A stretch of 64,000 nucleotides of DNA from Legionella sp. PATHC035 (GCF_026191115.1 NZ_JAPHOT010000001.1:1741501-1805500), one strand, 5' to 3'; shown: positions 9,047-18,143, counted from the first letter of the stretch. The notes: generated by a model from the letters alone, not told the origin. Made by a program: numbers and translations.

Positions 9047-10117
9047 ATGAGCTTGACCCCCAAAAATTCATGGAAGGATGTGAAGTTAATAAAATCATCT
9101 GTCGCACGAACATTGATTCCTCCAGCATGTTATAAGCGCTCTCATGGGAAAACATTTTTTTGGTATTTTTTGGACTTATTTCTTTTCCTATTTGGATTAA
9201 GTCTCATTTTTTCATCTTTTAACTTGAAACTGCAGCTGGTCGGAAGTTTCATTTCAGGACTCGCTACGGCGATGCTTTTTGTTTGGGCTCATGATGCGGC
9301 ACATGGCGCACTTTTTAAAAGCAGCAAAGTCGCTGAATTCCTCGGAACCATAGCCATGCTCCCCTCCTTGAACGTGTACCGGATGTGGAGTTTTGGCCAC
9401 AATAAAGCCCATCATGGGTTTGCTTCTTTTTCTCCTATTGACTGGATATGGCGCCCTTTAACTTCCGAAGAATACCGAGCACTCTCCTTAATACAACGCG
9501 GCATGTATCGAATTGAACGTTGTTTTTTTACCAGCGCTTTTCATTATTTACGCAGGATTTGGTGGGAACAAATGCTGTGTTTCAACCCTGGGAAAAACCC
9601 AAAAGAACGAAGGTATTATAAAAAGGGAAAAATAATGGTGTTCTCATACGCACTTATCGTGTCAATTTTGTCCTATTTTTTTGCCGGAGGGGTAATGGGG
9701 ATAGTACTTTCCGTTCTCGTACCTTTTATCGTTTTTAATTATTTTATTGCCATTATCGTCTATTTACATCATACCCATCCTAATATTCCCTTTTTTGATG
9801 TGAAAAACGAGTGGTCTCATTCGATTAGTGCTTTATATTGCAGTACCATTATCCATTGCTCCAAAATATCAAGGCTCTTGCTGCACAATATCATGATCCA
9901 TGTTCCGCATCATTTGGATCCGCGCATTCCATTTTATAATTTACCCCAGGCACATCATGCTTTAAAAGAAAAATATGGAATCTATTTTCATGAGTATCGT
10001 TTTAAATTGAGTGACGTGCTGCGTATTTTTAAACAATGTAAACTGTATGATTTCGAGAAAAAGTTATGGATGACGTTTAAGGAGGTGATGCAACCCGATG
10101 AAGCGAAAGCCATTTAG
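9047..10117 (+). CDS. membrane fatty acid desaturase
   Basis: This di-iron, oxygen-dependent acyl desaturase or hydroxylase has 356 residues. Its three histidine boxes are H82DAAH86, H118NKAHH123 and H285VPHH289, all conserved in the FA_desaturase superfamily and placed between hydrophobic helices. AAGGAG is about 7 nt before the ATG. It follows the fnr-like gene with an FNR-like box between them, suggesting that membrane lipid unsaturation is adjusted with oxygen. The regiospecificity cannot be told from the sequence. Confidence 0.88.
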   Translation: MSLTPKNSWKDVKLIKSSVARTLIPPACYKRSHGKTFFWYFLDLFLFLFGLSLIFSSFNLKLQLVGSFISGLATAMLFVWAHDAAHGALFKSSKVAEFLGTIAMLPSLNVYRMWSFGHNKAHHGFASFSPIDWIWRPLTSEEYRALSLIQRGMYRIERCFFTSAFHYLRRIWWEQMLCFNPGKNPKERRYYKKGKIMVFSYALIVSILSYFFAGGVMGIVLSVLVPFIVFNYFIAIIVYLHHTHPNIPFFDVKNEWSHSISALYCSTIIHCSKISRLLLHNIMIHVPHHLDPRIPFYNLPQAHHALKEKYGIYFHEYRFKLSDVLRIFKQCKLYDFEKKLWMTFKEVMQPDEAKAI

Positions 10118-10169
10118 ATGCCTCAGATTGTTGCGATCTTAGAATTCGTTCTATACCCAGAGCGGTTCT

Positions 10170-11267
10170 TCAAACCCTTTTTAGAGTATTCGATGATTCT
10201 GGGTCAGGAGACTCAGAATCGACTGATGTCGACCCTTGTGCGCCAGCGGCAGTTTGAGTTCCTGGGTCATATTTTTTGACTTGTCGCCAATGAGTAGGCT
10301 CTCCTTGCTGAAAAGTTCTACTGAAAATACTTCCCTCGTATCGATTGGCAGAATTTTTCTCAAAATGAAGTTTTAAAATTGATTTATATTTCACTAGCGA
10401 CGTATATTTATCATCGCATTGCTCAATTTCTTGCACTATAGCGGTTTTTATTTGTTTCCATAATTCCTTGTTTTCTCCTTCGCGCGCTCTTAGCATCACA
10501 TCTTTTAATTGAGCAGGATTACTCAATGGAATATCCTGCTGTGCCAATTGAAACGCCATATGCTTCACTTTAGAAAAGTCTTTATCGGAATGAATTTTCT
10601 CCAGGTGTTGAAGGTCTTTTTGTAACTCATCCCATCGTTGCTTATCACCGCGTAAACGCGCCAAATGAAGCAAATAGCTCAGTTGCGATAGATTGGTGGG
10701 GGAATCGCTGTAATTGACACAAGCCTCTTTTGAGTTTAAGTTTCCTTTAGCAAGGAGACCATGGCAATTAATAAATTCGCCATATTGACCATTAAAATTT
10801 ATCCCGAAGCTAAAACCTGACTCGTCTAAATTTCGACCATTCCCTGCACAAAGGTGCAGATTAGTCAGTTGGAATCCTAACACCGTAAGTTGTTGATCAA
10901 GGACATCCAAAATTTCCTCATCATCATACAAGCCGTTGGGATAGTGTAAACTGCTGAATCCTATTACTGCGTCAATTTCAGCACCCTTAGGCGCATGAGC
11001 CAACATTGCCATAATGACCTCTTTCCCCACCTCGGATTCTAAAGTAGCACTCGAAATACCTCCTGGAAAATGAATCATAGACAGACGCTTAACTTGGTTA
11101 TTTTCTTTTATAAAAAAGGCAAACGAAACACATTCCGTCATACCGGAGGCGAAAATTCCATGGGCCTGGCTTGGTTCAATATTTATTACATTTCTCGAAT
11201 CGCACTCCGCATAGAAAGGTGCGTATTTATAGGAAATAACATCGTCATCGATCGGATCTATGTACAT
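10170..11267 (-). CDS. putative CNF/CheD-like cysteine deamidase-fold protein, effector candidate
   Basis: The product has 365 soluble residues and no signal peptide. Residues 36-70 read HGIFASGMTECV...SMIHFPGG, placing C46 after a tight turn and H66 at the end of the next strand. That Cys-His arrangement matches CheD, CNF1 and BLF1 glutamine deamidases. A strand (DAVIGFSS), a helix (EEILDVLDQQL) and a strand (NLHLCAG) follow, as in the gene across the intergenic space. Residues 190-310 are helical; the last 45 are disordered and rich in Ser, Pro and Glu, which suits a type IV secretion tail. The fold assignment is inference from motif order only. Confidence 0.5.
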   Translation of the reverse strand: MYIDPIDDDVISYKYAPFYAECDSRNVINIEPSQAHGIFASGMTECVSFAFFIKENNQVKRLSMIHFPGGISSATLESEVGKEVIMAMLAHAPKGAEIDAVIGFSSLHYPNGLYDDEEILDVLDQQLTVLGFQLTNLHLCAGNGRNLDESGFSFGINFNGQYGEFINCHGLLAKGNLNSKEACVNYSDSPTNLSQLSYLLHLARLRGDKQRWDELQKDLQHLEKIHSDKDFSKVKHMAFQLAQQDIPLSNPAQLKDVMLRAREGENKELWKQIKTAIVQEIEQCDDKYTSLVKYKSILKLHFEKNSANRYEGSIFSRTFQQGEPTHWRQVKKYDPGTQTAAGAQGSTSVDSESPDPESSNTLKRV

Positions 11268-11400
11268 AATTTACCTCACACAGGTAATTATAGCACTTTA
11301 TACATAGCCTTCTGCAGCGAGTCGGATAGTGCTTCGTGCACCTTTTTAATTGATTAGGTCAACCCCACGCATCAATTGATTCGTGAAACATACTCATCCT

Positions 11401-11490
11401 AAGTAGCACCTTGTTCAATAAGCCATTTAATTGTTCTAAATCAGCGAACGAGGCAGTAAGATCGAGTAATGATTGACCAGAGGTGCATGG
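11401..11490 (-). pseudogene. ankyrin repeat gene fragment
   Basis: On the minus strand this reads SGQSLLDLTASFADLEQL and then, after a frameshift, KWLIEQGAT, together a recognisable ankyrin repeat. No start, no further repeats and no intact frame remain, so it is a leftover of a deleted ankyrin gene. The rest of the 11268-11659 gap shows no gene. Confidence 0.55.
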
Positions 11491-11659
11491 TAATTTTTAA
11501 CACACAATTTCTAAAATTAATACTAAATTAATATTCAAATGATAAGATGATCCATGGGATTGAGTTTTTTTGTACTGACCCGTTCTGATTAAAATTCGGT
11601 TAGCACGGGAGCTGCTTGAATGGCTCAATTTAAGTCCTGTTCATCATAAGGATAATATT

Positions 11660-11752
11660 ATGCATCGTTTAGAAAATCATATAGAAAGTTCATAAATTAG
11701 AGCAATTATTTCTTATCCTGTCGGCCAATGCGGCACTGTAGGCCCAAGATTT
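11660..11752 (+). other. original 5' end of the next gene, broken by an in-frame TAA
   Basis: An ATG at 11660 has AAGGA about 9 nt upstream. It reads MHRLENHIESS, then TAA at 11693-11695, then IRAIISYPVGQCGTVGPRF, directly in frame with the gene starting at 11753. The good ribosome-binding site and protein-like sequence after the stop suggest that the ancestral start was here and that codon 12 became a stop. Confidence 0.55.
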
Positions 11753-12619
11753 ATGATTCAAGATAAGAATTGCAATTATAAAGAATTACCTGTTGCACAA
11801 TTAGCTGATTTTTTAAATGATGCAACAGGAATTAATGGTGGCAAGCCGCTAATTGATAAACAGGTTGAAAATGAGCTCGTAAGTCATTTTTCAAATGTTA
11901 TATCGTTTAAAAACGGTCAATATGTCTATAATGGACCGGAATATGACCGGCCAAGTGGTTTTTTTTCAGCAAATTACCAAGAGAGCAAGCTGGAATTCGA
12001 AAAAGAAATCAGACTATTAGCACTGGTAAACTCTGCAAATAGCAAGAGACCGACAAGAGGAAATTTCTCATCGACAGAAGGGTATGCTGTTTTACAACAT
12101 GAAGTTGGAATTACTGATAATACAAGCTTAAAACCCATTTTAGGCTCGTATGGCGCAGGACCTTGCTTCATTATTGCAATTTGGAATGCCACTACTAAAA
12201 CTGCTTTATTAGCGCATGTTGATGCGATCACCACGTTAAGCTCCGTAGAGTCATTATTTAACAGGATATCCAGCAATGATAATGATCTTTTAGAGGTGCA
12301 TTTGCACAGTGGCGACTCGAGCTCTAAAAAACAAGCAACACAAATTATAGAACTTGTGGAAAAACATAAAAACGCAAAGATTCTTTCAGCCGATGTGTGT
12401 CATGATGGATATTCTAAATCACTTGCTATTGACAGTAGGAATGGGGAAGTTTTTAACGACTTGTCACCTACACAACTTGAGCATGGCCGAAATTCTGAGG
12501 ACAAGCTAAAAATGATTGCATTCAGAGTCATCGAAAGTCCCTTGGAATTAAGTTTTGACGGAAGACAAAGAGAACATCAAGCAGAGCATCAAGTTGATAG
12601 GCGCTGTACCATTATATAA
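11753..12619 (+). CDS. putative CheD/CNF-like deamidase-fold protein with C-terminal CTII box
   Basis: The frame from ATG 11753 gives 288 residues. The core reads ILGSYGAGPCFIIAIWN then LLAHVDA, placing C138 and H155 17 residues apart, the same spacing as the catalytic Cys and His of CheD. The strand EVHLHSG, the helix TQIIELVEKHK and the strand AKILSADVC follow, as in the protein encoded at 10170-11267. The last residues are RRCTII, a CaaX-like box after a basic pair. ATG 11753 has no convincing ribosome-binding site; the natural start seems to be 11660, now cut off by an in-frame TAA, so the gene may be inactive or poorly expressed. Target and activity are unknown. Confidence 0.5.
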   Translation: MIQDKNCNYKELPVAQLADFLNDATGINGGKPLIDKQVENELVSHFSNVISFKNGQYVYNGPEYDRPSGFFSANYQESKLEFEKEIRLLALVNSANSKRPTRGNFSSTEGYAVLQHEVGITDNTSLKPILGSYGAGPCFIIAIWNATTKTALLAHVDAITTLSSVESLFNRISSNDNDLLEVHLHSGDSSSKKQATQIIELVEKHKNAKILSADVCHDGYSKSLAIDSRNGEVFNDLSPTQLEHGRNSEDKLKMIAFRVIESPLELSFDGRQREHQAEHQVDRRCTII

Positions 12620-12693
12620 CGGCCATTTAACAGTCTGATATTGGAGTTAACCTTCTTTTTTAGTATCAATTGCCAGTAACACTGAAGACCGGA

Positions 12694-12721
12694 CGCTGGG
12701 CTTTGCAGCCAGCCTACGCGT
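12694..12721. repeat. short palindromic repeat, GCTGGGCTTTGCAGCC type
   Basis: The core GCTGGGCTTTGCAGCCAGCC followed by TACG recurs with small changes at 53034-53058. Both copies are intergenic and can fold as a short hairpin. Two copies suggest a dispersed repeat distinct from the GGGGTCAGGCC family. Confidence 0.5.
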
Positions 12722-12847
12722 GATATGCTTGCTAAAATTTCAAAAGAAAATGGCAAATTAATCGAGTGCTTAGCGGATTGATTTATATCCTATTTTTTTC
12801 AAATGCATTACAATCGCCCAATCTGTTTCTTTTAAGAGATTAAAATT

Positions 12848-13870
12848 ATGACTGTTGAGGTAGTTGTTTTTGGTGTTAAGAACTCAGGTCAAACTACACT
12901 TTGCCAATTGCTAACGGGTAAGGCTGTTGACGTATCGTCGAAATCAACCTCTAATTATGATGTGTTCCGATCACAAAAATGGGATATATGGAACACTAAA
13001 AATCTGTCACAAAGGGGAAGAATCAATTCTCAGCTGATATCCAATGCACAAATAGCACTCTTTTGTGTTGATGTATCCGAAAACTATGTTGTCCAAGAGA
13101 TAAAAGAAAAAATTGTTCAATTTAGAGCACACAATCCAAATGCTCCCCTCATTTTAGTGGGTACAAAACAGGATAAATGTGTTAACGACCAACGTCTCAA
13201 CGCTATATTTCAACAAATAAACTCCGAACTTCCTGAAAACACAAAAGGTTTTGCAGAATCTATTTTCTTTTCAGCTCAAGATAATGGGGAAAGTTTAGTC
13301 AATCTTTCACAACGCATGAAGGCCCTGGGCCCAGGTGCCTCTTATCCGTTACAACGAGCCAGGAATAAATTAGATCCCAGCTCGCTTCTCTATCAAGCCA
13401 TAGATAATTTTATTACTGCCGCCGAAAAATTTAATTTATCGGATGAGCAATTTATGCAACTTGGAGTGCAAATAGACCTCTTGCTTATTTATCTGCGGAC
13501 TAATCGTACAGATAAAGAGGAGCTTATCACGATGAGCATAGAGGAATGCAAAAGAATTTTGAATGATCAACCGGTAACCCTTAAAGATGCGTTTGCGGGT
13601 ATTGTTACAGCGGTTATTACCAGTCTGCTGGTATTTACCATTGGGTTTGCCATAGGCTGCGCCTCCAGTGCCTGGACCGGACCTTTTGCCTTGCTAGCAG
13701 GTATTGCAACAGGATCTACTGCTGAATTGCTTTTTATCAGTGGCGGCTGTGGCGTCACAGTAGGTGCTTTAACTTGTTTTGGCTTCTTTAAAACTTCTTC
13801 AATTGGCTCAGCCGAAATTGAGCGTATCGAATCTGCAGCAAGAGCAGAACAAAACCTACTTGCCGTATAG
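12848..13870 (+). CDS. Rab/Ras-like pseudo-GTPase with C-terminal membrane hairpin, effector candidate
   Basis: The N-terminal 160 residues follow the small-GTPase plan with altered motifs. The P-loop is G9VKNSGQT16 (Gln15 where Lys is required), the switch II position is WDIWNT where Rab proteins have WDTAGQ, G4 is GTKQD for NKxD, and G5 is SAQ for SAK. The strands ALFCVDV and APLILVGT are kept. A helical linker (residues 180-245) leads to two hydrophobic segments (about 250-315) and a charged tail. The loss of the P-loop lysine argues against normal GTP hydrolysis. A host-membrane-inserted translocated scaffold is a reasonable guess. Confidence 0.6.
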   Translation: MTVEVVVFGVKNSGQTTLCQLLTGKAVDVSSKSTSNYDVFRSQKWDIWNTKNLSQRGRINSQLISNAQIALFCVDVSENYVVQEIKEKIVQFRAHNPNAPLILVGTKQDKCVNDQRLNAIFQQINSELPENTKGFAESIFFSAQDNGESLVNLSQRMKALGPGASYPLQRARNKLDPSSLLYQAIDNFITAAEKFNLSDEQFMQLGVQIDLLLIYLRTNRTDKEELITMSIEECKRILNDQPVTLKDAFAGIVTAVITSLLVFTIGFAIGCASSAWTGPFALLAGIATGSTAELLFISGGCGVTVGALTCFGFFKTSSIGSAEIERIESAARAEQNLLAV

Positions 13871-13892
13871 TTTTTTTATGGCGCGTAGCGCC

Positions 13893-13930
13893 TTGCTACT
13901 GTCTATAAATAGAATTCAAGACAGTAGCAA
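13893..13930. terminator. strong hairpin after the pseudo-GTPase gene
   Basis: TTGCTACTGTCT and AGACAGTAGCAA form a perfect 12-bp stem around a 14-nt loop, with further complementary GC-rich bases outside (GCGTAGCG and CGCGTGC). It lies 23 bp after the stop. No long U tract follows, so it could be a terminator or a repeat-type hairpin. Confidence 0.45.
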
Positions 13931-14128
13931 CGCGTGCTAGTTTAATTGCCATATCCTTGAGATTATAAATTTAGTCCAAAAATATCAAAAATTGACTTTT
14001 TTTGTATTGTTGCGCATTAAAAGCATCACAAAAAAAACATAATTCACCAATTTAAATCTAATTGATTATATTTTGATCTTTATGTATCATGCTTCAATAT
14101 TTTGTCTTGATAATTTTTAAGGTAACTC

Positions 14129-17100
14129 ATGCGCGATTTAAGTCAATTGCCTATTTTTAAAAACTCAGAGTCTATTTTAGCCGATCTCAAAGAATATCAA
14201 GATAAACCTGAAATGCAGGAAGGCTGCAAGAGCTTAGTTAATGCATTGCATAAAGCAGAAATGGCTTCCTCGGTTTTTTTTCATGATGACCTTCCCAAGT
14301 ATGCATTAATTGCACTTCAAGACGAAGAGATAAATGAAGCACAATTTATTTCGATGTTGCTTATTTGGGGTGCATTTAAAGACTATCCGCAAAAAGAGCA
14401 AATCTCGTGTCAGACGTATCACTTAACGGAAGAGGATAAGGGCACAAAGCAGCAGTTAAACGAATTTCTACGTATTCAACATGTGGGGGATAATTTTTTT
14501 GGGCATGAGGTATTAAACGATGAAATGGATCAGCAAGCTAAGGAACGGTTATTTCAATCCTTATTTAATAAAGATGTTCCAGAATCAGAGCGTTGCTTTT
14601 ATACCTTTACCGTTAAAAATCCTGGTGAACCATTTGGAATTTTTGAAGCGATTGCTCGAACTGGTTTTGATTTATTTATGCCAAGGAAAAAAAAGGATGG
14701 GGCATACGAATTTATTATTCCTTCAATGACCATGATTCAGTCTACTCTCAATGTATTGGCACAAAAACCAAAGAAGCTCGTCGCACGAATTGGTGACGAT
14801 GATTTTGATGAGGTTTATGAGATGCATAAGCAAGATGCTCATCCATTTGGTCTCAGTTTTCCTGGCAAGTATGAGAAAACAGAGGCTGATAATCTTAAGT
14901 CGGGTCGTTTTGGCTTTGCTTTGCATGATCTCTACCATGTGGTGCTCTTATCTTTTACCTCAGAGGCACATAAAGCAGTTTTTAATTCAATGATTGACTT
15001 AGGAAAGAAACTGCACGCTGCTGCAAATAATCAACATAAAAGAAGCTATAGCGAAGCAATTGGTTCTTTAATAGATAATGAATTTCGGCAGTTTGTCAGG
15101 GGTTATACGCTAGGGCAAGCGACCACAGAGCAGCAAAAAAGGCTTTTAAACAGTAATGAATTTGCTGTGATTACTGGAATGGTGAGTCTTTTAGTTAAAG
15201 CAACATACTATTCGAATCAGATCAATGATTTTTATTTAGAGGATGAGAAACAGCGAGGCGAGGCAGAAGAAGAGCTCATTAAAAAAATCGAACAAATTAA
15301 CCCAAAACATGCACTCGCTGAAAAATTACAGTTTTGCTGCGAGCTATTTGCGCAAATTTTTCAATCTAATGGAATGTTAAACCAACAACAGGTTCAGTTA
15401 AATCGTTTAGTTGATATCTTATTTTCAGAAGAAACAGTTGCCAAGACCTTTGAACTCGATAAATTAAATGCACTGGATTTTAGTGGTTTTATGGATGCTT
15501 ATAAAATTACTTTTGGGGTAGTCCAACAGCAAATGCTGCGTTGTCTGCAGGATCCTGAAAATCAAAAGAAATATCCTTGGCTGAAAAATTATTTTGGTAT
15601 GGCGAAACAGTTTCAAGAAGCCGTCCAAAGCAATAATGTTGAGCAAATCAAGAAACTGCTTTCAGATAAAGAATACCTTAAATATTATCTAAGTGTTGAC
15701 CGAATTCATGGTGTAGAACCTTCACTGGTCGAACAAGCGGTGCAACTAGGCCATATAGATATGGTCCGATTACTTCATTCCGCTGGGGCATCATTAAATA
15801 GTCTTATGCTGATTCAGGCCGTGAAAAATAAAGATCTTAAAACCTTGCAGTATCTTTTAGAAGAGGGCACTAATCCCTGCCAACCCGATGAGAAAGGACT
15901 AACCGTTGTAGATTATTGTCTCGAGTCAGGTGATATCAAAGGATTAAAAGCGGTTTTAGCTTACACCAGCCTGGGACGACATCATTTGGAATACTTGCGG
16001 GCTAAGGGGTTGAAAATACATCCAGATTGTCTTCCAGTATTGGCACGTTATGACCAATTTAAGACTTCTCTATATGACATAAGGGATTGTTTTGACGCAG
16101 ATAAAAGAAAGTTGCTGCTTGAAGAGCTGGTACAATCTAATACCGATGGCTTCTCATACCTAACTCAAACAGAATTTGATCGTTCGCCTAAAGAAATATC
16201 TTCAAGTCATCCCGAATTCTACCAATCTCCCAGTTCACATATGTACCGAAATGTTTTGAGCCGTTTAGAAGTTGAAGAAATTTGCTTTTTAAATAAGCAT
16301 CAAAAACTGAACTTCAATCAAATTGATGAAGTGGATAATTCAGTGTTCATTAACTTGATTACAGAAAGTACGAGCTATGATGAAAAAAAAGAAATTGAGA
16401 GGTATCGACTTCTTGTTACGCTTGGAGCGGATGTGAAGTATGTTAATCCAAAAGGAGAGTCGGCCCTCTGCCAAGTATTCAAAGAGAATAAGTTTCATCT
16501 TGTTGAACCTTTAGTTCAAGATGGCGCTAAGTTTCATTTTGAAGCGGCTGGTTCAATGTATCTCAATTCATTACTCAGTTATCTGGCGAACCATCCTGAA
16601 GGTAGCCCAGCGTTTAAGGATGCATTGACATTAATGTTAGCTCATGGATTTGATCTCAACAAGAACGAAGCGATTGCTATCTCGAAAGGATGGTTCGATT
16701 TAAACCCTACGGTTAAATTTGTTAGCCCATGGGCCCTAATGCGAGACAACAACCTCCAAAAGGTAAATGTATCACCCTGCCTGCGCATCTTATGCGTCGA
16801 ACATGGAGCAGACCCCAATGAATTGAGCTTTAGTGGCAACCTGGAATTGAATGTGGCCATCAACAAGGGATGGGATGACTATATAATGCTTCTATTGAGC
16901 AAGGGGGCGGACCCCAATAAAACCGATAGCAATGGCTTAACTCCCTTACATGCGGCGGCAAAAAAAGGAGATGAGAAAATGATGAGCTTGCTAAAAAGTT
17001 TTGGTGCTCAATCCACAGTCAATTGGCGAGACAAAACACCAGAAGAAGTATTAAAGGAAACTCGATCAGAACTACCGGTTTCAACTCTTGGTCTATTCAA

Positions 17101-17158
17101 ACCTGTAGGAGCCGATATCTCTGAACAACAGGTTAACCACACGGCCTCTTTAAATTAA
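14129..17158 (+). CDS. 1009-residue ankyrin repeat protein with unknown N-terminal domain, effector candidate
   Basis: Residues 1-480 form a domain I cannot name, with a conserved-looking FALHDLYHVVLLSF segment that places H266-D-x-x-H270 in a helix, a possible metal-binding motif. Residues 500-640 hold ankyrin-like repeats (EAVQSNNVEQIKKLL, AVQLGHIDMVRLLHSAGA). A second ankyrin block near the C-terminus includes VAINKGWDDYIMLLLSKGAD and LTPLHAAAKKGDEKMMSLL. There are no signal peptide or membrane segments. The ATG follows TAAGGTAACTC. The architecture (unknown enzyme-like head plus ankyrin tail) is common among Legionella effectors; translocation is inferred. Confidence 0.65.
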   Translation: MRDLSQLPIFKNSESILADLKEYQDKPEMQEGCKSLVNALHKAEMASSVFFHDDLPKYALIALQDEEINEAQFISMLLIWGAFKDYPQKEQISCQTYHLTEEDKGTKQQLNEFLRIQHVGDNFFGHEVLNDEMDQQAKERLFQSLFNKDVPESERCFYTFTVKNPGEPFGIFEAIARTGFDLFMPRKKKDGAYEFIIPSMTMIQSTLNVLAQKPKKLVARIGDDDFDEVYEMHKQDAHPFGLSFPGKYEKTEADNLKSGRFGFALHDLYHVVLLSFTSEAHKAVFNSMIDLGKKLHAAANNQHKRSYSEAIGSLIDNEFRQFVRGYTLGQATTEQQKRLLNSNEFAVITGMVSLLVKATYYSNQINDFYLEDEKQRGEAEEELIKKIEQINPKHALAEKLQFCCELFAQIFQSNGMLNQQQVQLNRLVDILFSEETVAKTFELDKLNALDFSGFMDAYKITFGVVQQQMLRCLQDPENQKKYPWLKNYFGMAKQFQEAVQSNNVEQIKKLLSDKEYLKYYLSVDRIHGVEPSLVEQAVQLGHIDMVRLLHSAGASLNSLMLIQAVKNKDLKTLQYLLEEGTNPCQPDEKGLTVVDYCLESGDIKGLKAVLAYTSLGRHHLEYLRAKGLKIHPDCLPVLARYDQFKTSLYDIRDCFDADKRKLLLEELVQSNTDGFSYLTQTEFDRSPKEISSSHPEFYQSPSSHMYRNVLSRLEVEEICFLNKHQKLNFNQIDEVDNSVFINLITESTSYDEKKEIERYRLLVTLGADVKYVNPKGESALCQVFKENKFHLVEPLVQDGAKFHFEAAGSMYLNSLLSYLANHPEGSPAFKDALTLMLAHGFDLNKNEAIAISKGWFDLNPTVKFVSPWALMRDNNLQKVNVSPCLRILCVEHGADPNELSFSGNLELNVAINKGWDDYIMLLLSKGADPNKTDSNGLTPLHAAAKKGDEKMMSLLKSFGAQSTVNWRDKTPEEVLKETRSELPVSTLGLFKPVGADISEQQVNHTASLN

Positions 17159-17176
17159 ACACTTCATTGCTTATAT

Positions 17177-17242
17177 GGGTCAGGCCTTGAATCTTGCATT
17201 GCAACTCAATCAACATAGTTATTCAAGGTTCAAGGCCCCCCA
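17177..17242. repeat. palindromic GGGTCAGGCC-family repeat, diverged copy
   Basis: It begins GGGTCAGGCCTTGAATCTTG and ends with inverted TTCAAGGCCCCCC. The middle differs from the main subfamily. It lies 18 bp after the ankyrin gene stop and could act as a transcription terminator for it. Confidence 0.5.
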
Positions 17243-17457
17243 ATGTTCTATTATGGAAACTCATTAGATAATTTCTTAAAAAAATTGTAATCATCAAGAG
17301 ATTGGCATTTTTCACAATTAGATATGGCAAATAGCCTGGGTAGAGCCAACAAGAGCCTATTCTCCATATAACTTGTCACTAAAATCAACTCGATAAAACT
17401 CAATTTCAGGAAAAACTCGTGTATCGGCACCATAAATTATCTAATACCGAGCCTCTA

Positions 17458-17892
17458 TTATTTGAAATAAATTATCAATAAGCTGGCTATGACCAGAACG
17501 GTTACTCCTGTGCGCATCTTAAAATAAGAGCGGTCCTCATATTGGTGTTTTAACAACCAATAATCCAAACACCAAAGAAGCAGGTAAATGGGGACTAGAA
17601 AAGCCGGATAAGTCAATGCCTTACTATTGCCCCATAGGACCCATAGGATCAACACGATTAGAATACTTGCAAGAAGAATTAGGCTGTGAGATGAATCCGA
17701 ACGCACCACATATCCCCAAATCGTTCCGGCCATAAAACCCGCAATAAGTGTTGCATACGAGTTAAGCAAAGGTTGTATGACACCGAGATAGGGAAGCTCG
17801 GTGATTCCTAAAAGAGAGCACAATGCAGCAATAAGAAAAGGGAGGGCTCCTAAATAGGTTAAAAGGATAACGAGACTGTTTTTTTGTGCCAT
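17458..17892 (-). CDS. DUF3429-type membrane protein
   Basis: The 144-residue protein has four or five hydrophobic helices. It opens with a LLTYLGALPFLIAAL segment and carries FMAGTIWGYVV and ends with a positively charged turn and a last helix, the pattern I associate with DUF3429. No enzymatic residues are evident. It stands next to the photolyase cluster, where such proteins are often found, but its role is unknown. Confidence 0.6.
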   Translation of the reverse strand: MAQKNSLVILLTYLGALPFLIAALCSLLGITELPYLGVIQPLLNSYATLIAGFMAGTIWGYVVRSDSSHSLILLASILIVLILWVLWGNSKALTYPAFLVPIYLLLWCLDYWLLKHQYEDRSYFKMRTGVTVLVIASLLIIYFK

Positions 17893-18143
17893 TGCATTTC
17901 CCTCTTTCAGCTATTGACTCGTAGGAATATTTTAATTCAAGAATCGTGATTAAATCTCAATAAATAGATTATTCGTCTCAATGTAACAAAAAATCTTTGC
18001 TCACGTAAGTTCTATGTTTTTATGAATAGTAACAAAGCCAATTGATCTGCGATTAAATTTAGTGGTTTTTCGATGAAAAATATTGAACTTTTAAACTTCA
18101 TCAAGCATAGTGAATTTAATTTTCTTTTTGGCGAAATTTCACT

